In this document: positions 8,378 through 16,984 of the stretch, one piece after another
Layout of the letters: the number at the start of each line of letters is the position of its first letter
Position numbering within the stretch: the stretch's first letter is position 1
Assembly (NCBI GenBank): GCA_035536995.1
Contig: DATLNB010000034.1
Coordinates: 98,994-162,993, forward strand
Reading direction: 5' to 3'
Source of the DNA: AV80 sp035536995
GTDB taxonomy: Bacteria > Verrucomicrobiota > Verrucomicrobiia > Chthoniobacterales > UBA10450
DNA: 64,000 bases
The notes under the pieces: generated by a model
What the model saw: only the letters and a program-made list of their open reading frames with translations
The model's database searches: none
What the model was told of the DNA's origin: nothing
Position numbers and translations under genes: made by a program

Positions 8378-10848
8378 AAAAGGCGACGCCGACGTTCGCG
8401 CAGCTGGCCGAGGAGGCGATGGAATTGCGTGCCTCTCTCGCGGAGGCGCGCGAGACCTTGCGCGCGATTCGCAGTGGCGAAGTGGATGCCGTGCTCCTGG
8501 AGGGACCGCAGGGGCCGAAGATTTTCACGCTCAAGGGCGCGGACGAACCTTATCGCGTCCTCATTGAAGAGATGAACGAAAGCGCAGTAACGCTTTCGGC
8601 CGGGGGCGTGATTCTTTACAGCAACCGGCGCTTTGCTGAAGTCTTGAAAACGCCCCTCGATAAGATCGTGGGTGCCACCCTCGAAACCTTCGTCGCAGTG
8701 GACGACCGCGAGGACCTTGCGGCGTTGCTGGTAAAAGGCTGCACGGGGACGAGCACCGGCCAAGTGACGGTCACGGCCGGGGACGGCACCGTGGTCGGTT
8801 TGCAATTGGCGTTCTCTTGTCTTCCGACCGGAGCCGCAGCGACCGTTTGCCTGGTGGCGACCGACATCACCGAGAGCCGCGAGAAAGAGAGCCACCTCCA
8901 CCAGATGATGACCGCGCTCGTTCAGGCCGAACAGGCTGCAAAAATCCAGAGCCTGGAGCTCGCACAAGCCAACAGCGACCTGGAGAAGCAGATGGCTGAA
9001 CGGGTGAGGGCCGAGCTGGCGAACCAGTTGATCATGCATCATTCGCTGGACGTCATCTGCACAATGGATGCTACGGGACGGTTCCAACAGGTTAGCGGCG
9101 CGTGTGAAGCCGTCTGGGGTTACAAGCCGGCGGAACTGGTCGGCCAGCCATTCCTCGATTTTGTCTACCCAGACGATCGGCAGAAAACGATTGCGACGGA
9201 CGCCTCTATCCTGGGCGGGGCCTCGGAGAATGGATTCGAGAACCGTTACGTGCGCAAGGACGGCTCTGTCGTGCCGATGGTCTGGACAGCGTTTTGGTCG
9301 GAAGAACACCAGACGAATTTTTGCGTCGCCCGCGACATCACCGCGCGTAAGCAGATGGAGGGTGAGCTTCGCCTCGCCAAGGAAGCGGCGGAAAGCGCCA
9401 CGAAATCCAAGAGTAACTTCCTGGCCAACATGAGCCACGAAATTCGGACCCCCATGAACGGCGTCATTGGAATGACCGGAATGCTCCTGAATACGACGTT
9501 GAACGAAGCGCAACAGGACATAGCGCAAATGATTCGGAGCAGCGGCGAGAACCTCCTCACCATCATCAACGACATTCTCGATTTCTCGAAAATTGAAGCG
9601 GGCAAACTCGAGTTCGAGAACGCGGATTTTGACCTGGCCCACATGGTGCGGGGAGCGCTGAATCTTACCAGCGGACCGGCGCGCGAGAAAGGCGTCGAAC
9701 TTCATTCCACAACCGACGCGGATGTGCCTCTTGGGGTATGCGCCGATAGCGGCCGGTTGCGGCAGGTCCTGGTGAACCTGCTTGCCAACGCCATCAAGTT
9801 CACCCCACGCGGGGAAGTTCGATTACATATCTCGGTTGATCGGGAGTCAGCTGAGACCATCACGCTTCGATTCCGGGTCTCAGACACGGGTATTGGCATC
9901 GAACCGGAAGCGCAGGCTGCGCTTTTCCAGGCTTTTACCCAGGCCGACGCCTCCACGACGCGACAGTACGGTGGCACGGGGTTGGGGTTGGCGATTTGCC
10001 GCCAGCTTGTCTTGCAAATGCGTGGCGACATAGGGGTAGAGAGCAAACCCGGGGTGGGCTCCACCTTCTGGTTTACTGTGGAAGTCGGAAAACGCGCTAC
10101 CTCCGCGTCCGTCGAAGCAGACCTGCCTGACATGGAACGAAAGCCGGTTGTCGGTAACCCGCGCGTGCTAATCGCCGAGGACAACATGATCAATCAGCGG
10201 GTCGCCGCCCATCACGTTCACCAACTTGGGTATCTCGCCGATACCGTGGCGGATGGAAACGAGGTCCTCGAAGCGCTGAGCCGGATCCCGTACGACATCG
10301 TTCTGATGGATTGTCACATGCCGCATCTGGATGGTTACGAAACGACCAGGAGGATCCGTGAGTCCCGGGGGCACCAGCCTTACATTATCGCCGTTACCGC
10401 CAATGCCATGCAGGGGGACAAGGAGATTTGTCTCGCGGCTGGAATGGACGCTTATATCTCGAAGCCAATCCGCACGGCCGAGCTTATGTCCGCGTTGCGA
10501 AACTCCCACCCGACACCTTCCCCAGTCAGCAACAAGGAACTGGCCATCCTTCGCAAACTCGACAAGGGCGGTGCGCCGGGAATTTTCGCGGAGCTGACAG
10601 AGTTATTCTGTCGGTCAACGCCGTTGCTCCTTTCGCAGGCCTGTAAAGCACTGGACGATCCAACTCAATTGCGGTTGATCGCTCATACCATCAAGGGAAG
10701 CTGCATTACTTTCGGTGCCGGACCGATGGCGGCCCTTTGCCTGGAGCTCGAGCAACAAGGCAGTGGCCGTCCCGCTCGTGAAATAATCGACGCAATCGAG
10801 CTTGAATTTTTTAGTGTTCGGAAAGCGCTGGCGGACTTCTCCAGATGA
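8374..10848 (+). CDS. Soluble PAS-PAS hybrid histidine kinase with REC and HPt, kai operon
   Basis: The true start is the ATG at 8374 (ATGA overlap with kaiB 2), giving 824 aa with no membrane segment. An N-terminal helix ends in the segment ETLRAIRSGEVDAVLLEGP, which I associate with PAS kinases next to non-cyanobacterial kaiBC. Two PAS domains follow (about 50-160 and 205-325), then HisKA with His355 (MSHEIRTPMNG), HATPase (NLLANAIKFT, DTGIGI, GGTGLGLA), REC with Asp646 (LMDCHMPHLDG) and an HPt domain with His771 in the canonical HTIKGS motif. It is the likely output kinase of the KaiBC module, passing phosphate through HPt to the two regulators downstream. The phosphorelay partners are inferred from gene order. 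Confidence 0.9.
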   Translation: MKKATPTFAQLAEEAMELRASLAEARETLRAIRSGEVDAVLLEGPQGPKIFTLKGADEPYRVLIEEMNESAVTLSAGGVILYSNRRFAEVLKTPLDKIVGATLETFVAVDDREDLAALLVKGCTGTSTGQVTVTAGDGTVVGLQLAFSCLPTGAAATVCLVATDITESREKESHLHQMMTALVQAEQAAKIQSLELAQANSDLEKQMAERVRAELANQLIMHHSLDVICTMDATGRFQQVSGACEAVWGYKPAELVGQPFLDFVYPDDRQKTIATDASILGGASENGFENRYVRKDGSVVPMVWTAFWSEEHQTNFCVARDITARKQMEGELRLAKEAAESATKSKSNFLANMSHEIRTPMNGVIGMTGMLLNTTLNEAQQDIAQMIRSSGENLLTIINDILDFSKIEAGKLEFENADFDLAHMVRGALNLTSGPAREKGVELHSTTDADVPLGVCADSGRLRQVLVNLLANAIKFTPRGEVRLHISVDRESAETITLRFRVSDTGIGIEPEAQAALFQAFTQADASTTRQYGGTGLGLAICRQLVLQMRGDIGVESKPGVGSTFWFTVEVGKRATSASVEADLPDMERKPVVGNPRVLIAEDNMINQRVAAHHVHQLGYLADTVADGNEVLEALSRIPYDIVLMDCHMPHLDGYETTRRIRESRGHQPYIIAVTANAMQGDKEICLAAGMDAYISKPIRTAELMSALRNSHPTPSPVSNKELAILRKLDKGGAPGIFAELTELFCRSTPLLLSQACKALDDPTQLRLIAHTIKGSCITFGAGPMAALCLELEQQGSGRPAREIIDAIELEFFSVRKALADFSR

Positions 10849-10870
10849 GCCTGACAACTGAGAGCGCAAC

Positions 10871-11416
10871 ATGACGGAAATCCAATTCAAGCCGGATTGG
10901 GCGCCGGTCGCGCCGCGGACTTCGCCTGTTTCCCTCAAGATCGTCCGGTCAATGGACGAGGAATGCATTCCAGTCGTTATCGCAGAGGATGATCCCGTTT
11001 CGCGCAGGCTGGTTACGGCAGTGATCGAGGCCGGCGGCTTTCGCACCGTCGTTACTAGCGATGGTAACGAGGCGATGACTGCGTTCCGGGCTCAGGAGGG
11101 TGCGTGCATTGCGGTGATCGACTGGATGATGCCGGGAATAGACGGTGCGGAGATCTGCCGGCGGCTGCGCGAAAGCGGCCGTCACGTCTATATCATCATG
11201 GTCAGTGCGCGTGGGACTAAGACAGATACAATCGAAGGCATGGATTACGGCGCCGACGATTACGTGGTCAAGCCATTCGATCCCAACGAACTGCTGGCGC
11301 GAGTCCGAGGCGGCCTGCGGATTATGAAAACTCAAGAGGCGCTCGTCCAGCGAGTAAGAGCCTTGGAAAGCACGGTAGCTGAAGTCGGTCTCCTCAAATT
11401 CCAAATGCCTCTTTAG
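10871..11416 (+). CDS. Single-domain response regulator with C-terminal helix
   Basis: A 181-aa receiver: acidic pair in VIAEDDPVS, phospho-acceptor Asp84 in VIDWMMPGIDG, and the KPFDPNELLARV lysine motif. After the receiver only a short coiled-coil helix remains (KTQEALVQRVRALEST), with no DNA-binding or enzymatic output. The start is the ATG at 10871, 22 bases after the kinase; a later ATG at 10952 would remove a non-conserved 27-residue leader. As next gene after an HPt-containing kinase it is a likely phosphate acceptor in the Kai pathway. Confidence 0.85.
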   Translation: MTEIQFKPDWAPVAPRTSPVSLKIVRSMDEECIPVVIAEDDPVSRRLVTAVIEAGGFRTVVTSDGNEAMTAFRAQEGACIAVIDWMMPGIDGAEICRRLRESGRHVYIIMVSARGTKTDTIEGMDYGADDYVVKPFDPNELLARVRGGLRIMKTQEALVQRVRALESTVAEVGLLKFQMPL

Positions 11417-11457
11417 GTGTCCCCTGGTATTTCCATCACCCTGAAAGAGAGCTAGCC

Positions 11458-12111
11458 ATGGACACCAATAGCTTAGACGATCCGGGCCTGGACGTTAGAA
11501 CCCGGCTCCGCGCTGCGTTCCTGCCGCCGCAGGGCACCCGTCTCCTGATGGCGGAAGACGATCCCATCAGTGCCAGGATGTTGGAGGCGGCCCTCTGCAA
11601 ATTCGGCTACGAACCCGTCGTTGCGCGCGACGGTGCCGAAGCGTGGGACAAGTTTGATCGCGAACCATTCCGCATGGTCGTGAGCGATTGGATGATGCCG
11701 CGCCTGGATGGGCTCACCCTCTGCCAAAGGGTGCGGGCCCGCGGACATACAGCTTACACCTATTTTATACTCCTAACGGGCCGTGAAACCACCACAGCCA
11801 ACTATGAGTTGGCAGGTGCGGCTGGGGTGGACGACTTTCTCACCAAGCCATTGGACCGCGAAGCGATCGGAATCCGTTTACGCGTCGCCGAACGAATTCT
11901 GAAATACACCGCGGAGCTACGCCAGCTTCGGGAAATGATACCGATCTGTGTCTATTGCCGAAAGGTCCGCGATGAACACGAGTGCTGGGATCCCGTCGAG
12001 ACCTACATTCAGAAACAAACCGGCAGCCGGTTTACGCACGCGGCATGCCCGGTGTGTTACGAGGCAGAAATGTCGAAGCTTCAGACCGAAGCGCTTCCAG
12101 CTTCAAGCTGA
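11458..12111 (+). CDS. Response regulator with C-terminal four-cysteine module
   Basis: A 217-aa protein. The receiver (about 25-145) has MAEDDP, Asp77 in VVSDWMMPRLDG and Lys in FLTKPLDREA. The tail carries a compact module IPICVYCRKVRDE...W...YI...FTHAACPVCY with Cys164, Cys167, Cys197 and Cys200. This is a recurrent small domain at the C-terminus of many receivers and PAS proteins, and the spacing suggests metal binding. GAGAG lies before the ATG, 41 bases after the previous gene. It is the last gene of the kai operon. It has no DNA-binding domain, so output would be by protein contact. Confidence 0.85.
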   Translation: MDTNSLDDPGLDVRTRLRAAFLPPQGTRLLMAEDDPISARMLEAALCKFGYEPVVARDGAEAWDKFDREPFRMVVSDWMMPRLDGLTLCQRVRARGHTAYTYFILLTGRETTTANYELAGAAGVDDFLTKPLDREAIGIRLRVAERILKYTAELRQLREMIPICVYCRKVRDEHECWDPVETYIQKQTGSRFTHAACPVCYEAEMSKLQTEALPASS

Positions 12112-12141
12112 TCCCGGTATCACTTGCCTAATCCGGATCAC

Positions 12142-12165
12142 TTCCGGGCATTCTGGGCCCCGGAA
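12142..12165 (+). terminator. Hairpin after the kai operon
   Basis: TTCCGGG and CCCGGAA form a perfect 7-bp stem with a 10-base loop, 30 bases after the last regulator stop codon. It is followed by TTAACTC rather than a strong T-run, so termination efficiency is doubtful. Confidence 0.35.
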
Positions 12166-12331
12166 TTAACTCATCCGCTTCCCGGTAGTTTCCGCAGCCG
12201 GAAGTAGTGTTTTTAGATGCGAGCCGTGGTTGCCCCCTTGCTTGAACAATGCCCAACACAGCCCGTCGTCATTATTCTCCTGTGAGGTCGCGGCCAACCA
12301 ACAAACAACAGATAAGAAAGACACAGAACAA

Positions 12332-12826
12332 ATGAAAAACAGCATTAAAACTACCATCGCCACCGTCATCGTTTCCAGCCTTGCCGCCAGCGCGGTGCTT
12401 GCCGGTCCTACCGCGCAACAAACAGTGACCTATGAGGTATCAGCCATCAACGAGATCAGCGTCAGCTCACCGACGGTGTCCCTGACCGTGAACGCTGCGA
12501 CCGCTGGCTCTGCTCCTACCGCAGCCAGCAATTCGAGCACCACCTACGCAATCACGACGAATGAAAGCGACCGTAAGATCACTGGCGTTCTGAACAGCGC
12601 TATGCCTTCCGGCGTCTCGCTTTCAGCGAGCCTCGCCGCACCCACTGGTGCTGACAGCGCAGGCCCCGTTGCCCTTACTGGCAGCGCCCAGGACCTCGTG
12701 ACCGGCATTTCGACTCTCAATGAATCGGGCAAGGTCATTACCTATAGCCTCTCCGCCACTTCTGCGGCCGGCGTCGTCCCTTCGGCCAGCAAAACGGTCA
12801 CCCTGACCGTGACGGCCGGTTCCTAA
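12332..12826 (+). CDS. Small secreted beta-rich protein, pilin-like major subunit candidate
   Basis: The ATG at 12332 gives 164 aa with a clear signal peptide (MKNSIKTTIA... ending AVLAGP). The mature part is rich in Ser, Thr, Ala and Val in alternating strands (TYEVSAINEISVSSPTVSLT near the start, SASKTVTLTVTAGS at the end), without cysteine, as expected of an immunoglobulin-like surface or fimbrial subunit. It is followed by a strong intrinsic terminator and then by genes for another small secreted protein, a chaperone-like protein and a large usher-like outer-membrane protein. The major-subunit role is inferred from that order and the terminator. I do not recognise a named family. Confidence 0.75.
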   Translation: MKNSIKTTIATVIVSSLAASAVLAGPTAQQTVTYEVSAINEISVSSPTVSLTVNAATAGSAPTAASNSSTTYAITTNESDRKITGVLNSAMPSGVSLSASLAAPTGADSAGPVALTGSAQDLVTGISTLNESGKVITYSLSATSAAGVVPSASKTVTLTVTAGS

Positions 12827-12854
12827 TCACCTGACCAACAACCACCGACGCAAC

Positions 12855-12887
12855 AAGGGAGGTGGCAGTTCGCTGTCACCTCCTTTT
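12855..12887 (+). terminator. Strong intrinsic terminator after the pilin-like gene
   Basis: A 14-bp stem (12855-12868 with 12873-12886, two G-T wobbles) closes on a TTCG tetraloop and runs into TTTT. It lies 29 bases after the stop codon and 13 bases before the next gene, so the downstream genes would be expressed by read-through at a lower level. Confidence 0.85.
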
Positions 12888-12899
12888 CGCATCCGGGAC

Positions 12900-13358
12900 A
12901 TGTCATTTCCTTCGCGCGTAATACTGTTACTGATTCTCCTGGGTCGTTTCGCCCAAGGCGCCGACTTGATCTCAATGGGTGACTGGGTTGAGACAATTGG
13001 CGCAAGCAAACTGGTAGCAGGCGCCGGGAGCGATTTGCAACCACAGATCGAAAGCGTCTCCGGCGCAACTATCCTCACGATTAGCAATGCGCCCGGCTCC
13101 TGGATTCTGCGGGCCCGGTTTAGTGGCACCGGCGGCCACCCTGATGTGAGCGTGCAAGTAAAGCGAACCTCAACCGGGAGCGGTGCCGGTCGCATCGACG
13201 GAGGCACGACTTACACGGAATTGACCGGCCTCGACGCCGAAATCTGCAGCGGAACAGAAAGCCGGGAAGGCATTGCCCTCCAATTCAGACTTACAGGTCT
13301 TTCCTGCCACGTTTCCCCCGACACCTATGTCTCTTCCATCATCTTTACCGTCCAATAA
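12900..13358 (+). CDS. Small secreted protein of unknown function in the usher-like locus
   Basis: A 152-aa protein with a signal peptide (MSFPSRVILLLILLGRFAQGA). The mature part is Gly/Ser/Thr-rich with predicted strands and two cysteines (DAEICSG and GLSCHVS) that could form one disulfide. It follows the terminator of the pilin-like gene, and one base separates it from the chaperone-like gene. A minor subunit or tip protein is plausible. There is no recognised family. Confidence 0.7.
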   Translation: MSFPSRVILLLILLGRFAQGADLISMGDWVETIGASKLVAGAGSDLQPQIESVSGATILTISNAPGSWILRARFSGTGGHPDVSVQVKRTSTGSGAGRIDGGTTYTELTGLDAEICSGTESREGIALQFRLTGLSCHVSPDTYVSSIIFTVQ

Positions 13359-13359
13359 C

Positions 13360-14163
13360 ATGAAACCTCTTCTTCTTTTTACACTCATCACTCTAGCGCT
13401 CGCTTCCGTCACCCAGGCGAGTATCTCCGTCATCGGAAATCTCGCGCGCACCAGCACGCTCAAGCCCGGCGATTCCTTTGAAGGTGTCATCCTGGTCCGG
13501 AACAGCGACAAGGAGGCCGCGGACATTCGGGTTTTGCAATGTGACTACCTCTTCCAGGCCGATGGGAGCAACGACTACGCTGACGCCGGCCAGACCGCGC
13601 GCTCGAATGCCGGTTGGATCACGGTAACTCCATCGCGGGCACGGATTGCGCCCGGCGAAAGCCTACCAATCCGCTATAAAGGCAAGGCTCCCGCCGATCC
13701 AAAATTGCAGGGCACGTACTGGAGCATGATTCTGGTACAGCCAAATTCGGTCGGGGCCCTCGCCCCTGACGGCAGACCGAACGAAGTAGCCGTAGGCCTG
13801 TCGACCACCATTCGCTTCGCGGTTCAGATTGTCACCGAGTTCGGTAATTCCGGCACGCGGAGCCTGCGAGTGGCTGACAAGCGTCTGGTGCAGGGCGAGG
13901 GAAAACGGGCACTGCAACTCGATATCGAAAACGACGGCGAGCGGCTTCTCATCCCGCAAATGACCGTTGAATTGTTCGACGGCACGGGCGCCTCGATCGG
14001 GCGCTTCGAAGCGGGACGGGCGCGTATTTATCCGGGCTGCTCCATCCGCGCAAAGGCGGATCTCACGGCGGTGCCCGCCGGCAAATATAGCGCAATGGTT
14101 CTGCTCGATAGCGGTGATGCGCAGGTGATGGGAGCTCAGTATGATCTCGAGCTCGCGCCTTAG
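13360..14163 (+). CDS. Periplasmic pilus-chaperone-like protein
   Basis: The ATG at 13360 gives 267 aa with a signal peptide (MKPLLLFTLITLALASVTQA). The mature protein has a first beta-sandwich about residues 25-150 with features of fimbrial chaperones (promoter-side VRNSDKEAADIRV, WITVTPSRARIAPGES) and a second sandwich about 160-265 (ALQLDIENDGERLLIPQMTVELFD). This resembles PapD/FGS-type two-domain organisation, although the invariant Arg-Lys cleft cannot be fixed by eye. It starts 1 base after the previous gene and overlaps the usher-like gene by 23 bases, which fits co-expression in a chaperone-usher-like system. Confidence 0.7.
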   Translation: MKPLLLFTLITLALASVTQASISVIGNLARTSTLKPGDSFEGVILVRNSDKEAADIRVLQCDYLFQADGSNDYADAGQTARSNAGWITVTPSRARIAPGESLPIRYKGKAPADPKLQGTYWSMILVQPNSVGALAPDGRPNEVAVGLSTTIRFAVQIVTEFGNSGTRSLRVADKRLVQGEGKRALQLDIENDGERLLIPQMTVELFDGTGASIGRFEAGRARIYPGCSIRAKADLTAVPAGKYSAMVLLDSGDAQVMGAQYDLELAP

Positions 14164-16915
14164 GGCGGCCGGAATTGTTTTCGGCTGGTTGCTCTCGACT
14201 CCGTGCGTCTTTGCCCAAGTCCCAGCACTGGAAGTACGCTCACCTTCGGCGAAGTTAATTGAAGTTAGTCCCGGTCGCCTCGTCACGGCTAGCGTCGTAG
14301 TGGCAAACCGCGGAACGGAGGCGGACGAACTGGTTGAAAGCTTTAGTCTCCCGCCTGGCTGCCAACGGGTGATGCCGCCCGAAGGACCGTTTCGGCTGGA
14401 GCCCGGAGGGCAAATCGTCCGGGTCCTCGTCGTCCTCGTGCCGCCTGACATGCCCGCCGGGCAGTTCGACCTTGGTTATCACGTGCAAGGCCGGCGTGAT
14501 CCTTCCGCGATTGGCAGCTTCGATTTTTCTATCCAGGTCACTCCGATCGATAATCTCGAGTTAGTCGTCGAGCCGCGGCCGGACATGGTCTTGGCCGGCG
14601 ATTCCTACGCGGTAAAGCTGCGGGTGACCAATCGCGGCAACAGCCGCATCACCGCCCGGCTCACGCAGCGCAGCTCCCTTGCTGATCAGCCAACGGTCGA
14701 CGCAACCACTTTCGCCTTGGAGGGAGGTGCCACCCGCGAGATCGCATGCCGCGTCCAGACAGAAAAAGGTCTCGCGAAGCAGACCACCAATGCCGTCACC
14801 TTCGACGTGACCGCAACTTCGGCGACCGGAAAAGTCCTTACCGCCAGCCAGGCTTCCGTCGCGCAGATCATTCCCCTCGTCAGTGGCAATCGCGATCCCC
14901 TTCACTATTTTCCGTTCCAACTGCGCACCATCTTCCTGGCTGAGCTCGGCCACGCCGCGCAGATGCAAGGCGAGCTCTCCGGTAGCGGCTCGCTCGATGA
15001 AGCCGGGAAGCATCGCGTTGATTTCATCCTGCGCGGACCCGATGCGCAAAGCTCGACTCTCTTCGGCGAACGGGACGAATACGGCGCGAGCTACCACGGC
15101 GAGAACTGGGATGTCGATCTCGGCGATCGTGTCTATGCGCTGTCGCCGCTGACCGAACGCCACAGTCTCGGGCGCGGCGCCGGTGTGCAATGGCACAATG
15201 TCGATACCAGCGCCGGTGTGTTCTACATGACGACGCGGTACCGGCGCCAAAACACGGAGGAATTCGGCGCGTTCCTCCGGCACGACTTTACCCGGACGTT
15301 CAGCCTGCAAGGTAACTTCCTGCGCAAGACCGGTGCGGATCAATTGTCGGGCGGGATGTTACCTCAAAACATCGTCAGCCTCGAATCACACCATCGGGGT
15401 GGAAAGCTGCTGGAACTGCACCTCGAAGGCGGCTTCAGCCGGAGCGACTCTGCCACGATCGATTTCGGGTACCGCGCGGAAGCGCGCGGAGAATTGCCGG
15501 GAAAATTCAACTACGCGGTCGAGCACGCCCATGCCGGTCCAAATTTTTATGGTCAATACAACGACACCAACGCGACCTACGCCACGGTCACGAAAGCCAT
15601 CACAGCGAAGTTGCGCATGAACGTTTCCCTCAACCGCTACGAGAACAATCTGGCGCAGAACGATGTTCGCAGCCCGATCGTGAACCGCGAAAACTCGTGG
15701 AACGCTGGCTTCAACTACGCGCTCTCAAAGCCAACCGAGCTTTTTCTGGAAGGACACCATGTCGATCGCACCGATGTGCTGCTGCCGGCGGCTTACGATT
15801 TTTCGGAAGACTTTGCGCGCGTTGGGGCCAGCCACAATTTCGGGAAAATCCTTCTGCGCGGGCAGATCGACGTCGGAACGCTTGATAACTCTCTAACGGG
15901 CGAAGCTGGTACGTTTCAGCGCTACAGCATCACCGCCAACTGGCAGGCCACCCCGCGGCAGACTTATTCCTTTTTTGCGAGTTATGGACCCAGCGCATTC
16001 ACTGGTTCAACCACAGAAGCGCTAAGTGCCGGGGTTTCCGGGCAATGGCGCGTGCGGGATTACTTCACCGCAAATCTAAGTTACGCCCGCAACCAATATG
16101 ATGGACTGCTCGGCCGCGAACAGGACCAGGTGCTGGCCTCGCTTCGCTATCAGTTTCAAAACAAAAGCTCTCTCTCGCTAATTGGGCGGTTGTCGCGCGC
16201 GACAACAAAACGAACGACGGAAAGTCCAACGAACGAAGCCGCACTTATGGTGGCCTACTCCGTTCCTCTGAGCCGGCCCGTATCGCGCAAACGCAGCATA
16301 GGGGGATTGCAGGGCCGCGTGTATGAAGCAGGGCTGGGACACCAGGCTGGACTGGCACGCATTGTCCTGCAGGTGGGCGAGCAATTCGCAGTGACAGATG
16401 CTGAAGGTTTCTTTGAGTTTCCTGCGCTCAAGCCTGGCAGGTGCGAGCTCCGGGTCGTGCCAGACTCGCTCGGCGCGCGCCTGGTTATGAGGACGGTGAT
16501 GCCAATGCAGCTGACGATTCTCCCCGCGGAGACCACTCACGTCCGCCTCGAGGCGATGCCGGCATCCTCTATCGCCGTCAATGTAACGCGTTTCGCTTTT
16601 ACCAGCGGCAAAGGTCCCGCCAGCTCAGGAGATCTGCACCCCGCCAGCGGTGAAGAAGCTGTGACCGTCGAGATTACCAATGGCCGGGACGTTTGGCGGA
16701 CTCAAACGGATCGCACCGGCAGCGCGGCCTTCGATCGACTGCCCGGAGGACCTTGGAGATTGCGTGTCGCGTCCGCCAACCTTCCGGCCCATCACTCAAT
16801 AGAAAATCCGGAGCGCACCCTTACGCTGAAAGCCGGCGAAAGCCAGCAGGTGAGCATCCGCGTTGTCCCTCAGCGCCGAACGATCCATTTGCTCGAGCGC
16901 GGTGCCCTCCGTTGA
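14141..16915 (+). CDS. Large usher-like outer-membrane beta-barrel protein
   Basis: A 924-aa protein with a signal peptide (ending CVFAQ). Residues about 27-240 form two Ig-like or CARDB-like modules with repeated VTNRGN / VVANRGT motifs. Residues about 250-710 alternate short amphipathic strands in the way of a large barrel. The C-terminus has a carboxypeptidase-regulatory-like fold (LQGRVYEAGLGHQAGLARIV, then TDAEGFFEFPALKPG) and a final beta domain. Fimbrial ushers have a similar barrel plus small beta domains, but here the N-terminal part is unlike FimD. With the preceding chaperone-like and pilin-like genes, an export pore for surface fibres is the best reading. A structural adhesin or porin remains possible. 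Confidence 0.65.
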   Translation: MISSSRLRAAGIVFGWLLSTPCVFAQVPALEVRSPSAKLIEVSPGRLVTASVVVANRGTEADELVESFSLPPGCQRVMPPEGPFRLEPGGQIVRVLVVLVPPDMPAGQFDLGYHVQGRRDPSAIGSFDFSIQVTPIDNLELVVEPRPDMVLAGDSYAVKLRVTNRGNSRITARLTQRSSLADQPTVDATTFALEGGATREIACRVQTEKGLAKQTTNAVTFDVTATSATGKVLTASQASVAQIIPLVSGNRDPLHYFPFQLRTIFLAELGHAAQMQGELSGSGSLDEAGKHRVDFILRGPDAQSSTLFGERDEYGASYHGENWDVDLGDRVYALSPLTERHSLGRGAGVQWHNVDTSAGVFYMTTRYRRQNTEEFGAFLRHDFTRTFSLQGNFLRKTGADQLSGGMLPQNIVSLESHHRGGKLLELHLEGGFSRSDSATIDFGYRAEARGELPGKFNYAVEHAHAGPNFYGQYNDTNATYATVTKAITAKLRMNVSLNRYENNLAQNDVRSPIVNRENSWNAGFNYALSKPTELFLEGHHVDRTDVLLPAAYDFSEDFARVGASHNFGKILLRGQIDVGTLDNSLTGEAGTFQRYSITANWQATPRQTYSFFASYGPSAFTGSTTEALSAGVSGQWRVRDYFTANLSYARNQYDGLLGREQDQVLASLRYQFQNKSSLSLIGRLSRATTKRTTESPTNEAALMVAYSVPLSRPVSRKRSIGGLQGRVYEAGLGHQAGLARIVLQVGEQFAVTDAEGFFEFPALKPGRCELRVVPDSLGARLVMRTVMPMQLTILPAETTHVRLEAMPASSIAVNVTRFAFTSGKGPASSGDLHPASGEEAVTVEITNGRDVWRTQTDRTGSAAFDRLPGGPWRLRVASANLPAHHSIENPERTLTLKAGESQQVSIRVVPQRRTIHLLERGALR

Positions 16916-16984
16916 AGTGCAACCCAACCGAACCGGCTTCTAGATCACGCAGTTAGCCTTGTTGCTGCAAATGATAACTAGATC

